This document shows positions 16,801-23,650 of a DNA stretch of 37,614 nucleotides, piece by piece. Each line of letters starts with the position of its first letter. Within the stretch, counting starts at the first letter, position 1. The notes below the pieces were generated by a model, which worked only from the letters and a program-made list of their open reading frames with translations, had not been told where the DNA came from and searched no databases. Location: NCBI GenBank assembly GCA_005778835.1, contig SXMG01000122.1:1-37614 (forward strand). The letters run 5' to 3'. Source of the DNA: Actinomycetota bacterium. Lineage in GTDB: Bacteria > Actinomycetota > Actinomycetes > Actinomycetales > Microbacteriaceae. A program made the position numbers and the translations under genes.

Positions 16801-17594
16801 AGATCGAGGCCGCTGAGTCCCGTGATCTCGATGTAGTCGAGAATCGTCGACGACGTGTCGGCGGGCTCTTGAATGACGAGCTCATCGACCGAGCCGTTGC
16901 TGGTGTTGGTCGCGCCGAGCACGAACTCGACCTCGCGGCCGAGGGCGGCCGGGCTCGACTCGGGGGTCACGGTCTTGGTCGTGTCAGAGCCGAGCACGCG
17001 CGGCACCGTGAGCAGCACTTGAGCGCTCGATTCGACGAGGTTCGGCCGCGGCGGGTCGAGCGTCAGGTCGGCGCGGTTCGCCACCGTCACCTGAGCGGTG
17101 TTGTCGAGCAGCTCGCCGTCGAAATCGGAGGAGAGGTCGGCGGGAACGGTCGCGGTGGCGTTGAGCTGGATGCCCGTGCCGGCCTGCATGCCCGTGAAGC
17201 CCCCGCCCAGCTCGTCGATGACCTCGACGGTGAAGTCGTTGCCCGAGATCTGGATGTCGATCGGCGGCTCTTGCGTCGACATCGTGACCGACTGAAGAAC
17301 GAGGGGCGCAGGAATCGTGTCACCGAGCGTGAGCTCGAGGCAGTCGGTCTCGAGCGAGGAGCAGTTGATCGTGAACTGGTAGGTGACGGTGCCGCCGGCG
17401 GCCACCGCCGTCGGGGCGGCTGGAATCGCGTCTTTCTCGAACTGGATGAGCACGGGCTCGTCGGGGTCGCCCTCGGCGGCCACGGCTGGCTGGAACGCGA
17501 TGAAGGGAGTGAAGAGCGTCACGAGGGCGAGGGCTGCGATGCCCGGCAACAGTCGGCGCAGTCCGCGTGCGCGGCGTGATGAAAGCGTGGTCAT
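7869..17594 (-). CDS. Giant secreted surface protein with DUF11-like and DUF5979 repeats and an LADTG sorting signal
   Basis: 3241 residues, a quarter of the window. It starts with a signal peptide: basic RRARGLRRLL, a hydrophobic core, and a likely cleavage after AVA near residue 38. Residues about 40-1890 hold roughly nine DUF11-like/Ig-like units, each opening with a lysine-bearing strand (FEKD, TTKT, ATKL, VNKT, IAKN, VTKS, ATKG, VVKT, IVKG). Residues about 1896-3200 hold eleven DUF5979 repeats of 100-130 residues. Each has a Lys in its first strand, two Cys, a Glu in (T/S)E(T/V/S) shortly after the second Cys, and Asn in the last strand. Residues 3204-3208 are LADTG, followed by a transmembrane helix and RRR, a class-E-sortase-like (LAxTG) anchor signal. 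It should be a wall-anchored stalk or adhesin. ATG 17594 is chosen because it begins the signal peptide; the frame is open to 17690. Confidence 0.9.
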   Translation of the reverse strand: MTTLSSRRARGLRRLLPGIAALALVTLFTPFIAFQPAVAAEGDPDEPVLIQFEKDAIPAAPTAVAAGGTVTYQFTINCSSLETDCLELTLGDTIPAPLVLQSVTMSTQEPPIDIQISGNDFTVEVIDELGGGFTGMQAGTGIQLNATATVPADLSSDFDGELLDNTAQVTVANRADLTLDPPRPNLVESSAQVLLTVPRVLGSDTTKTVTPESSPAALGREVEFVLGATNTSNGSVDELVIQEPADTSSTILDYIEITGLSGLDLPAGADRVRVDWFDGVDWNTGAAAATATLPVGVDTADIRGIRIVFSSSTGRVDRGAIGGITIEGELTSTAAALASTLTLTNTASSWVRFDATTTAPEPAADTIRLDPSSVSPIATKLFENPYVVGGALERATIGGQNGGDFALKELTLTEPAPGTTSLADQGLSFDSWITADIEWPVSATSAEVSYWYEGDADFSAPIVTTTVDTLPAPTDAALVQSIRVRFLSTAPGGMTPGQYASLPFLVLTNAVVSDVTSTNQVRVDVVALDDQTASAVASDDLTRRTSRVNTVVNKTITPDTIYGIAGATTLISLPSSITPLPTTAVAPTASTVGSVSLVITDPVDTGVDDFYNYFDLTDIVATAVPANTTLTVEYFDGATWNTLPGAAGLVGPAFLTTDIDPALRAAIEGVRFTYQHADYDTVGTLLNPGFSVQPNLRFALRDQLRDGTGDAASATRIDPIEIDNTVQSRVSNPVATPSEATDEALAPITLLPTDDGSGTGTGNITAIAKNWQPVASTGFEAVNARSADQATARITWGTAGTFFDSVVLSDTASDPATTPVADTVFEAFDLVRIPAITSGMDALLTYDRVVAVELYLPGSGWVGATGDPCPAACDGTFPGYTLTDAESAAATGVRLIVEESPTRSSRVGTNPAAPPVGSGVAPSMGLDRRFDLVFEVRDVRRSDTDIAVLGSTREALYNTGDFGVVNNTVRFDGRDVDTTVLLTRTAGDTILIFDQPLTIEVTKSWVDGPLGTPPDGTPQELYPRARMTIDAENTSVSRVDELSILDPVAGTDPFESVNLYDIVSLTVPSGATNTVVILERESGAFDSFTRTAALALTSAQLADVVGIEVVHTGRIAVEGTTRLVVDTQLREDLRSTPGTRVDGINSDVVENTVRATITDPGGLAEPPLGETVNTLTAQASAQVRVEDLSYGVTATKGIQADTTATASVPATQFDGNSRVATITLTGQPSGNVRSTDMIIEDLSPSFWNAYNFNGFGSHSFASPLNRVKVDVLVGIDYVLGGPDGITAECGGSTVLDACWVEGAFGSSLVLPTLPPGATTADIRGIRFHYTRSDGAAWERPYNPLQTVRFTVTRRDLLVEPSTEPVPSTLYIYTAPAPGESQIGVFTNDVLVTAWADNSPSAPLWQAEDDDTRQILFQHRPAEVRVVKTPFGPLTLGAPIPYEIEVRNLGTGQDKDLAELQIVDLIPVDATGPMLVLGTDPETNTTFDPEDLITISVVNASSQPVTAPSFTAVLGASGPGGQPLTITPDPAFVLQKGWTLTIEAPLLFRQFLEAGSVDSGFVLNSAIVTSDQEFDRCEYSTNGVLELDPQLQVASCTATTKVWALPSAPMNIVKGVKGVEAGPLDEAGLPVINPDTGEPFDDLGIIRTVNNGVDCSDPTLAVNGEEYYRYPCVPITRPGGTEEWVGNFFNAGNVRVFEIVSIDVLPRENDRGVIINDARSSRWAPILTERPRLVGWPDEALTVYYTDRLNLATPACNGADIQFELGMTPSSNPPMVEQYWPCITSGSPGGLPDRSNATTGWQVMPAVPDAALLESVIALKFVIDLTVGVDVADQGLVPGDDVSIVYRSETAREPVLRETNANLARDSIAYNSIAGAARGRDGDNDLPYRFVTEPRKVGVALATGAIDLAKIVDGGAAAFAPGDFDIDVSCTVDGVPISLLDSSGNDRSPFTITGNAASTRILGIPLYAECGISEVGTTGATTTTALPDTVTVRSLDYSPSTVFNPRPAFAERDPIELSEVTNTYDLAGLTITKTVDMNGAENANGDPVMQTSFSFSIACTFDNGAGPQAIPVSPSTFTLNDGQSRTYTSLPAGAVCTVNETQARGATVTKVITTGGVAAPSTSGASAVVTLAPNDGLGAATNAVDYTNSIPVGSLTVTKAITGAGATDPYDFGDGVFTVLVNCTRAAATISPATQPPGATSTAVWYGTLTFSAATQLSQTLTNIPAGSSCAITEQQSAGATQVTNPSNVTIVANSTVSRTVTNRFDLASLTVGKTVLTDAVDENDDQVYPVDPFAFEVSCTFQGDTVIADGFASSPMTFPLRHVQTRTLTGLPAGASCTVTETDDQEADSTSISRTVGVTSTSIDGTTTTISSLAANGGTVLAPVTRNSTQFTNRYGVTSFTISKDVIGGGGTQFAPATFTANVVCTEPTVGTSFNGDVTVPANGFVTIENLVDGSTCTVFEVDVPGTGADAHRIVDSEGEVITGEDIVVTTAAPGSVTLENYYLTGELEVTKTVLGAGATYGDGPFEVTLVCERDGIAVDIAGGATRELLADGTVSYTLLPSGAECTLTETDPAGATSSRILDENGAELTADVATGVTFTVTVDETQLVDDQPQPALEVENTFELAGLSVTKTVSSAAVDADDTAIDYGPFPVSVTCTFEGDAVYGAGYDVDTPMQRDLADGVTWSLSGLPNGADCTITETDTMDAADTRVVTAVDGGSSTTFLGDSAIVTLGSVTTAEIENDYTVGSIELAKSVIGAGAADWADAPFEIDVTCVLDDSTGERTVFSDSFTFLQGDDPVTIENLATGALCTITETAFGGASSTTVTIDGTSVDGLSADVVVVDELIEATVTNTFALGEVQVEKLRDGEGAATWGAGPFEVELTCVRDVDGVEQSVDVPGGALRALTSEGFYRATYTDLPLDAVCSLVETRSAGATSTSVDVDEVTVSAEPVAFTVTNTFDVGSVEVEKTFAGDGTGIFVEGPFEATLACTLEIDGVVTELEIPGGAARELTELNGYRNGWDQIPAGAECSVTESRTGGATRSDTTDSEFVVAAGETHTVGIENTFLLAAFSITKDVTGPFASEARDAVFVIETSCLWERDGVLVPLLPGGWPIVDDEAGGTDEVDTGDTPDVAPPTTVTSEIRDGTTVMFENLPANSVCSITEVDSGGATGQLVWLGGVLQLGDLTLADGLNDSTLSNVFMITLADTGVVVEIMLWLWVIAALLFGGLVMLAIARRRAAAH
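7971..7985 (-). other. LADTG cell-wall sorting motif
   Basis: Codes for LADTG at residues 3204-3208 of the giant protein. It is followed by a hydrophobic stretch containing LWLWVIAALLFGGLVML and the basic tail ARRRAAAH. LAxTG rather than LPxTG is the motif known for class E sortases of high-GC actinobacteria. No sortase gene is in the window. Confidence 0.75.
7990..11905 (-). repeat. Eleven tandem DUF5979 domain repeats
   Basis: Repeat units begin (minus strand, approximate) near 11905, 11518, 11145, 10800, 10410, 10080, 9720, 9360, 9030, 8715 and 8395. Their protein-level pattern is [IV]xK, then about 25 residues to (V/L/I)xC, about 40 to xC(T/S/A/G)(V/I/L)xE, and ending in a strand with (T/E/S)N(T/R/Y/D/V). 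The DNA is diverged between units, so these are old domain duplications and not recent DNA repeats. Confidence 0.8.
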
Positions 17595-17662
17595 GGTGTT
17601 CGTTCCCCCCCGGGTGACTCCGGAGACGAGCGACGGGGGCGCTGATCCGAAGACGTGAAGAC

Positions 17663-17682
17663 GGTTCGCCACTAAGCGAACC
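17663..17682. repeat. Hairpin in the leader of the giant gene
   Basis: GGTTCGC / GCGAACC, 7-bp perfect arms with a 6-nt loop. It lies between a -10-like TAGGTT (17694-17689, minus strand) and the start codon, so it would be at the 5' end of the mRNA. Confidence 0.45.
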
Positions 17683-17688
17683 ACGTTC

Positions 17689-17694
17689 AACCTA
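17689..17694 (-). promoter_or_regulatory. Candidate -10 box of the giant gene
   Basis: TAGGTT on the minus strand, giving a leader of roughly 90 nt. No good -35 is seen; its place is taken by one half of the inverted repeat at 17716-17760. Confidence 0.35.
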
Positions 17695-17715
17695 TCTCGC
17701 CGGGTTCGACGCGCG

Positions 17716-17760
17716 CGTACCCCGGCGGGGGGTCATTCGTGTCCCATTTCGGGGGGTACG
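17716..17760. promoter_or_regulatory. Operator-like inverted repeat upstream of the giant gene
   Basis: CGTACCCC (17716-17723) and GGGGTACG (17753-17760) are perfect 8-bp inverted copies separated by 29 nt. The proximal half falls at the expected -35 position of the candidate giant-gene promoter. It could be a regulator site or, read from the other side, part of a terminator after the DUF4916 gene. Confidence 0.35.
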
Positions 17761-17791
17761 AAGCTTCACTTTCTGAGCAGAGAGGTGCCGC

Positions 17792-18334
17792 TCAGGGCAG
17801 TACGCCGACCGAGGCGAGGCCCGCGCGCAGCAGAGCGCCGCGCCCGCCCTCGAGCTCATCGGCGACGCGCTGGGATGCCGCTTCGTCAGGCGTCATCCAG
17901 GTGAGCTCGAGCGCATCCTGCCTCGGCTCGCACGTTCCCGTGACGGGAACGACGTAGGCGAGGGCGACGGCGTGCTGCCGATCGTCGCTGAACCGCGTCG
18001 GGCTCGGGAACGGGAAGTACTCGGCCACCGAGAACGGCGTCGGCGACGCCGGCAGCTGCGGAAAGGCCATCGGCCCGAGGTCTTTCTCGAGGTGCCGGAA
18101 CAGCGCGTCGCGCAGCGTCTCGCCGTACATGACGCGGCCGCTCACGAGCGTGCGGGTGATGCTGCCCGCCTCGTTGACCCGCAGCAGCACGCCGACCTCG
18201 GTCACCGACCCCATGCCGTCGACCCGCACGGGAATCGCCTCGACGTAGACGAGAGGCAGTCGCTGCCGAATCTGCTCGAGCTCGTCATCAGAGAGCCAGC
18301 CCGGGTTCGGGTCGGGAGTGCGCACAGAGGCCAT
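17792..18334 (-). CDS. DUF4916 / Nudix-like protein with degenerate Nudix box
   Basis: 180 residues. A Nudix-like box spans residues 66-87: GRVMYGE keeps G-x5-E, but the metal-binding tail reads RHLEKDLG where REUxEExG is expected. Two of the acidic ligands are therefore replaced (E to H and E to K) and one is conservative (D). The rest (PVRVDGMGSVTEVGVLLRV, FPFPSPTRFSDDRQHAVALAYVVPV, LELTWMTPDEA) fits the actinobacterial DUF4916 family, a Nudix relative. Pyrophosphohydrolase activity is doubtful. The start at 18334 follows GAGAAT by 5 nt, close to the leaderless layout. It is divergent from the carboxylesterase gene. Confidence 0.8.
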   Translation of the reverse strand: MASVRTPDPNPGWLSDDELEQIRQRLPLVYVEAIPVRVDGMGSVTEVGVLLRVNEAGSITRTLVSGRVMYGETLRDALFRHLEKDLGPMAFPQLPASPTPFSVAEYFPFPSPTRFSDDRQHAVALAYVVPVTGTCEPRQDALELTWMTPDEAASQRVADELEGGRGALLRAGLASVGVLP

Positions 18335-18389
18335 GCCCCATTCTCACCCGTTCGGCGACCTCGCGGGCGCACCTGACACGATGGAGGGC

Positions 18390-19025
18390 ATGAGCGCGAT
18401 GCAGTTGATCGATGAGAGCGCCGTGCTGTGGTCGGCTCCCGAAGCCGAGCGCGCCGACCGCCCGCTGCTCGTGCTGCTGCACGGCTACGGCTCGCACGAG
18501 GGCGACCTGTTCGGGCTCGCGCCGCATCTGCCACTGCAGCCCGTCCTCGCCTCCGTGCGCGCTCCCCTGCGGGCCGGCCCCGGCTACGCCTGGTACGAGT
18601 TGAACGGCGCGACGAACGAGAGCAGATCCAGGGGCGCCGACGCCGCCGCGCGCGGCCTCCTGCACTGGCTCGACGGCGTGCGCGCGACCTCGGTGGGGTT
18701 GCTGGGGTTCTCGCAGGGCGGCGCGATGAGCATCCACCTCATGCGGCACGCGCCCGAGCGCTTCGCGTTCGCCGTCTCGCTCGCGGGCTTCGTCGTGCCC
18801 GGCGAGGCGCCGGCCGACGCACGGCTGGCCGAGCTCGCGCCACCGGTCTTCTGGGGGCGCGGAACGCACGACACCGTGATTCCCGACTCGTTCGTCGAGG
18901 CGACCCAGCGGTGGCTGCCTCATCACGTCACGCTCACCGAGCGCATCTACGAGGGAGTCGGCCACTCGGTGAGCGAGCCCGAGCTCGCCGACGTGCTCAC
19001 CTTCTTGCGCGCGCAGTACGCCTGA
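18390..19025 (+). CDS. Phospholipase/carboxylesterase-type alpha/beta hydrolase
   Basis: 211 residues. The alpha/beta-hydrolase triad is visible: nucleophile Ser108 in GFSQGG, Asp161 in GTHDTVIP and His192 in GVGHSVSE. The oxyanion segment LLHGYGSHEGDLFGLAPHL is typical of the YpfH/EstB carboxylesterase family. It is probably a cytoplasmic esterase of broad specificity. ATG 18390 is preferred because CACGAT lies 7 nt before it; ATG 18381, in frame, would add three residues. Confidence 0.88.
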   Translation: MSAMQLIDESAVLWSAPEAERADRPLLVLLHGYGSHEGDLFGLAPHLPLQPVLASVRAPLRAGPGYAWYELNGATNESRSRGADAAARGLLHWLDGVRATSVGLLGFSQGGAMSIHLMRHAPERFAFAVSLAGFVVPGEAPADARLAELAPPVFWGRGTHDTVIPDSFVEATQRWLPHHVTLTERIYEGVGHSVSEPELADVLTFLRAQYA

Positions 19026-19053
19026 GGGCAGGCGGGCTGTCAGCGGGCAGGGC

Positions 19054-19059
19054 CAGAAT
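19054..19059 (+). promoter_or_regulatory. Leaderless -10-like box of lhr
   Basis: CAGAAT, 6 nt, then ATG 19066. There is no Shine-Dalgarno at the usual place, so a leaderless mRNA is likely. Confidence 0.4.
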
Positions 19060-19065
19060 GGGCGG

Positions 19066-22000
19066 ATGATCGAGCCCGCTCCCGACGACGTGCTGGGTCG
19101 TTTCGCGCCCGCCACGCGCGAGTGGTTCACGGGAGCGTTCCCCGCCCCGACGCCCGCCCAGCTCGGCGCGTGGGATGCCATCTCGACGGGAGGCGACGCG
19201 CTCGTCATCGCGCCGACCGGCTCGGGCAAGACGCTCGCTGCCTTTCTCTGGTCGATCGATCGACTGGCGGCCGAGCCGCCGCGCGATGACCCGCTCCGCC
19301 GCACGCGCGTGCTCTACATCAGCCCGCTCAAGGCGCTCGGGGTCGACGTCGAGCGCAACCAGCGCTCGCCCCTGATTGGCATCACCCCGACCGCGCTGCG
19401 GCTCGGCGGCACGGCGCCGACGATCACGGTCGGCGTGCGCAGCGGCGACACCCCGAGCGCCGACCGTCGCGCCCTGCAGAAGTCGCCGCCCGACATTCTC
19501 ATCACGACCCCCGAGAGCCTTTACCTCATGCTCACCGCGAGCGCCCGCGAGACGCTCGAAGGCGTGACGACGGTCATCATCGACGAGGTGCACGCCGTCG
19601 CCGGCACGAAGCGCGGTGCGCACCTCGCCCTCACGCTCGAACGGCTCGACGCGCGCCTCGCCCGCCCCGCTCAGCGCATCGGGCTGTCGGCCACCGTGCG
19701 ACCGCCCGACGAGGTCGCCCGCTACCTGGGCGGGGGGCGCCCCGTCACGATCGTGCAGCCGCCGGCGGCGAAGACCTTCGACCTGAGCGTCGTCGTGCCC
19801 GTCGACGACATGACGCAGCCGCCGACGATCGGCGGTGACGACCCGGCCGACAGTTCGGGGGCGCCGCAGACCCCCTCGATCTGGCCGCACGTCGAAGAGA
19901 GCATCGTCGACCGGGTGCTCGAGCACCGGTCGACGATCGTGTTCGCGAACTCACGGCGGCTGGCTGAGCGGTTGACCGCGCGGCTCAACGAGATCTACGC
20001 GCTGAGGATCGGCGCAGAGCTGCCCGAGCGCAGCATCCCCGCCGCAATCATGGCTCAAGCCGGTTCGACCGCGGGCGCCGAACCGCTGTTGGCTCGCGCC
20101 CACCACGGCTCGGTCAGCAAAGAGCAGCGCGGCGAGATCGAAGAGGCGCTCAAGACGGGTCGTCTGCGCTGCGTCGTCGCGACGAGCAGCCTCGAGCTCG
20201 GCATCGACATGGGCGCCGTCGACCTCGTCATTCAGGTCGAGGCGCCGCCGAGCGTCGCGAGCGGTCTGCAGCGCGTCGGGCGCGCGGGGCACCAGGTCGG
20301 CGAAATCAGCCGCGGCGTGCTCGTGCCCAAGCACCGGCTCGACGTGCTGCACGCGACCGTGACGAGCGAGCGCATGACGGCCGGGCTCATCGAAGAGCTG
20401 CACGTGCTCGCGAACCCGCTCGACGTGCTCGCGCAGCAGACCGTGGCGCACGTCGCCCTCGAGCCGTGCGACGTCGAAGAGTGGTTTGACCAGGTGCGCC
20501 GCGCCGCCCCGTTCTCGACGCTGCCCCGAAGCGCGTTCGACGCCGTGCTCGACCTGCTGAGCGGCCGCTACCCGAGCGACCGCTTCAGTGAGCTGCGACC
20601 GCGCATCGTATGGGATCGCGTCGCGGGCACGCTCACCGGTCGCCCCGGGGCGCAGCGGCTCGCGGTGACGAGCGGCGGCACGATTCCCGACCGTGGGCTG
20701 TTCGGCGTCTTCATTGCGGGAGAGGGCGTCGGCCGTCGCGTCGGCGAGCTCGATGAAGAGATGGTCTACGAGTCGCGCGTCGGCGACGTCTTCGCGCTCG
20801 GCACCACCAGCTGGCGCATTCAGGAGATCACGCACGATCAGGTCATCGTGACCCCTGCCTACGGCCAACCGGGCAAGGTGCCGTTCTGGAAGGGCGATGG
20901 GCTCGGCCGCCCCGCCGAGCTCGGCCGCGCGGTCGGGCGCACGACGCGCGAACTCGCGACCGCGTCGACGGATGCCCGCCGCGAGCGCCTCGCCGCCGCG
21001 GGCCTCGACGACCGAGCGGTCGCGAACCTCGAGGCGCTCCTGACCGAGCAGGCCGCAGCCACCGGGCAGGTGCCGAGCGAGCAGACGCTCATCATCGAGC
21101 GATTCCGCGATGAGCTCGGCGACTGGCGCGTGGTGCTCCACTCCCCCTACGGGCTCGCCGTGCACGCGCCGTGGGCGCTCGCGATCTCGGCGCGCATCCG
21201 TGAGCGGCACGGCTACGACGGCGCCGCGATCGCCGCCGACGACGGCATCGTCGTGCGGCTGCCCGACACCGAGGCGCAGCCGCCCGGAGCCGAACTGTTC
21301 CTCTTCGAGGCCGACGAGCTGCACGACCTGGTTACCGCCGAGGTCGGTGGTTCAGCCGTCTTCGCCTCCCGGTTCCGCGAGTGCGCCGCGCGCGCCCTGC
21401 TGCTGCCGCGCCGCGACCCGGGTCGGCGCAGTCCGCTGTGGCAGCAGCGCCAGCGCGCGAGCCAGCTGCTCGAGGTCGCACGCGAGTTTCCCGACTTCCC
21501 GATCATTCTCGAGACGGTGCGCGAGGTGCTGAGCGACGTCTACGACCTGCCCTCGCTCGTCGAGGTCGCCGCGAGCATCGCCCAGCGCAGCATCCGCATC
21601 ATCGAGGTCGAGACCGAGCTTCCGTCGCCATTCGCCCGCAGCCTGCTCTTCGGCTACGTCGCCGCCTTTCTCTACGAGGGCGACAGCCCGCTCGCCGAGC
21701 GCCGCGCGGCCGCGCTCAGCATCGACCCCGCGCTGCTCGCCGAGCTGCTCGGCCGAGCCGAGCTGCGCGAGGTGCTCGACCCCGCCGTCATCGAGCAGAC
21801 CGAGGCCGAGCTGCAGCGTCTCGCGCCCGACCGCCGCGCGCGCGACGCCGAGGGCATCGTCGACCTGCTGCGCATCCTGGGGCCACTGACCACGCCCGAG
21901 ATCGACGACCGCACCGTCAACGACGTCGACGTGACCGCGGCGCTCGAGGGTCTCGCCCGTACGAACCGCGTCTTCGCCGCAACCATCGCCGGAGATGCGC

Positions 22001-23640
22001 GCTGGGCCGTCGTCGAAGACGCCGCGCGACTGCGCGATGCCCTGGGCACGCCGATTCCGCACGGCGTGCCGAGCGCCTTCCTCGACCCTGTGCCCGACCC
22101 GATCGGCGACCTCATGGCGCGGTACGCGCGCACGCACACGCCCTTCGCGGCGAGCGACGCGGCGTCGCGCTACGGGGTCGGCATCGCGGTGGCGACGGAT
22201 GCCCTCCGCCGGCTCGCCGCCGACCGACGCATCATCGAGGGCGAGTTCCGCCCGGGCGCCTCGGGCACCGAGTGGGTCGACGCCGAAGTGCTGCGACGCC
22301 TGCGCTCGCGCAGCCTCGCGGCACTGCGCAAAGAGATCGAGCCCGTCACTCCCGGCACGCTCGGGCGCTTCCTGCCGGTGTGGCAGCACGTCGGGTCAGC
22401 CGGTCACGGCTCGGGCGCTCGACGGCCTGGCCTGCAGGGCATCGACGGCGTGCTGCAGTCGATCGAGCAGCTGCAAGGCGTCGCGCTGCCGGCGAGCGCG
22501 TGGGAGACCCTGGTTCTGCCGAGCCGCGTGCACGACTACTCGCCCGCCTGGCTCGACGAGCTGTGCGCGAGCGGCGAGGTCATCTGGGCCGGCGGCGGCA
22601 GCCTGCCCGGCAGCGACGGCTGGGTGAGCCTGCACCTCGCGGGTGCCGCCCCCCTGAGCCTGCCCGAGCCCGACGACATCGAGCTCACCGCGCGCCAGCA
22701 GCACATGCTCGACGCCCTCGCGGGCGGCGGGGGCTACTTCTACCGGCAGCTCGCGGCCGCGGTCGGCGAGACCGGAGGCGACGACGCGGCCGTCGTCGCC
22801 GAGCTGTGGCAACTGGTGTGGGCCGGGCACCTCACGAACGACACGCTCGCCCCGCTGCGGGCGACGCTCGGCGGAGGTTCGGCGACCCGCAGGCCCGCGC
22901 CGCGCACGCGCGGGTATCGGGGCTACGCGCGGCCAGCATCCGTCGCCGCATCGGGGCCGCCGACCGCCGCGGGCCGCTGGTCGCTGCTGCCCGACCGCGA
23001 GGCCGACGCGACGCGACGCACGGCCTTCGCGGTCGACCGCATGCTCGATCGGCATGGCGTCGTCACGCGCGGAGCCGTGCAGGCTGAGGGGCTGCGCGGC
23101 GGCTTCGCGCTCGCGTACTCGGTGCTCGCCCGCATGGAAGAAGCGGGCTCGGTGCGCCGCGGCTACGTCGTCGAAGGCCTCGGCGCGGCCCAGTTCGCGA
23201 CACCCGCGACCGTCGACCGCGTGCGCACCTTTTCTCGCGACGCGGATGCGGCCCCGGCCCTGGCACCCCTCGTGCTCGCCGCGACCGACCCCGCCAACCC
23301 CTACGGTGCGGCACTACCCTGGCCCGCGAGTCTGCCCGACGCGGCGGCGGGGTCGACCGCCCACCGGCCCGGACGCAAGGCGGGCGCGATCGTGGTGCTC
23401 GTCGACGGGCACCTCGCGCTCTATCTCGAGCGCGGCGGCAAGAGCGTGCTGACCTTCACCGATGAGCCCGCCGTGCTCGAGCCCGCGGCCGTCGAGCTCG
23501 CCGCCGTCGTGCGCGCGCGGTTGCGCTCGCTGCGGGTCGAGCGCGTCAACGGAGCGAGCGCGTTCGGCACGCCGCTCGCCGAAGCGCTGCAGGCAGCGGG
23601 GTTCGTCGCCACCCCGCAGGGCCTGCGCATCAGGATCTGA
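19066..23640 (+). CDS. lhr: ATP-dependent helicase Lhr (full length)
   Basis: 1524 residues, the normal length of full actinobacterial Lhr. Superfamily 2 motifs: Walker A APTGSGKT (residues 49-56), TTPESLYLML, motif II DEVH (173-176), motif III LSATVRPPDEVARYLGG, EQRGEIEEALKTGRLRCVVATSSLELGIDM-type motif V region, and motif VI QRVGRAGH (402-409). The Lhr-core winged-helix and beta-barrel parts follow (GLFGVFIAGEG and KVPFWKGDGLGRPAELG). The long C-terminal half from about residue 870 corresponds to the Lhr-CTD. In mycobacteria Lhr is a 3'-5' ssDNA-dependent translocase and RNA:DNA helicase in the DNA-damage response. It is followed after 10 nt by a Nei-type glycosylase gene, which supports a repair role. 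Confidence 0.96.
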   Translation: MIEPAPDDVLGRFAPATREWFTGAFPAPTPAQLGAWDAISTGGDALVIAPTGSGKTLAAFLWSIDRLAAEPPRDDPLRRTRVLYISPLKALGVDVERNQRSPLIGITPTALRLGGTAPTITVGVRSGDTPSADRRALQKSPPDILITTPESLYLMLTASARETLEGVTTVIIDEVHAVAGTKRGAHLALTLERLDARLARPAQRIGLSATVRPPDEVARYLGGGRPVTIVQPPAAKTFDLSVVVPVDDMTQPPTIGGDDPADSSGAPQTPSIWPHVEESIVDRVLEHRSTIVFANSRRLAERLTARLNEIYALRIGAELPERSIPAAIMAQAGSTAGAEPLLARAHHGSVSKEQRGEIEEALKTGRLRCVVATSSLELGIDMGAVDLVIQVEAPPSVASGLQRVGRAGHQVGEISRGVLVPKHRLDVLHATVTSERMTAGLIEELHVLANPLDVLAQQTVAHVALEPCDVEEWFDQVRRAAPFSTLPRSAFDAVLDLLSGRYPSDRFSELRPRIVWDRVAGTLTGRPGAQRLAVTSGGTIPDRGLFGVFIAGEGVGRRVGELDEEMVYESRVGDVFALGTTSWRIQEITHDQVIVTPAYGQPGKVPFWKGDGLGRPAELGRAVGRTTRELATASTDARRERLAAAGLDDRAVANLEALLTEQAAATGQVPSEQTLIIERFRDELGDWRVVLHSPYGLAVHAPWALAISARIRERHGYDGAAIAADDGIVVRLPDTEAQPPGAELFLFEADELHDLVTAEVGGSAVFASRFRECAARALLLPRRDPGRRSPLWQQRQRASQLLEVAREFPDFPIILETVREVLSDVYDLPSLVEVAASIAQRSIRIIEVETELPSPFARSLLFGYVAAFLYEGDSPLAERRAAALSIDPALLAELLGRAELREVLDPAVIEQTEAELQRLAPDRRARDAEGIVDLLRILGPLTTPEIDDRTVNDVDVTAALEGLARTNRVFAATIAGDARWAVVEDAARLRDALGTPIPHGVPSAFLDPVPDPIGDLMARYARTHTPFAASDAASRYGVGIAVATDALRRLAADRRIIEGEFRPGASGTEWVDAEVLRRLRSRSLAALRKEIEPVTPGTLGRFLPVWQHVGSAGHGSGARRPGLQGIDGVLQSIEQLQGVALPASAWETLVLPSRVHDYSPAWLDELCASGEVIWAGGGSLPGSDGWVSLHLAGAAPLSLPEPDDIELTARQQHMLDALAGGGGYFYRQLAAAVGETGGDDAAVVAELWQLVWAGHLTNDTLAPLRATLGGGSATRRPAPRTRGYRGYARPASVAASGPPTAAGRWSLLPDREADATRRTAFAVDRMLDRHGVVTRGAVQAEGLRGGFALAYSVLARMEEAGSVRRGYVVEGLGAAQFATPATVDRVRTFSRDADAAPALAPLVLAATDPANPYGAALPWPASLPDAAAGSTAHRPGRKAGAIVVLVDGHLALYLERGGKSVLTFTDEPAVLEPAAVELAAVVRARLRSLRVERVNGASAFGTPLAEALQAAGFVATPQGLRIRI

Positions 23641-23650
23641 GGGGGCTGCC

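Noticed and set aside
12882-17579. A 1565-codon open frame on the plus strand, antisense to the giant gene.
   Set aside because: It is rich in Arg, Gly, Asp and Val with no domain, and mirrors the strong G/C third-position bias of the real minus-strand gene. Long antisense frames are expected in such repeats.
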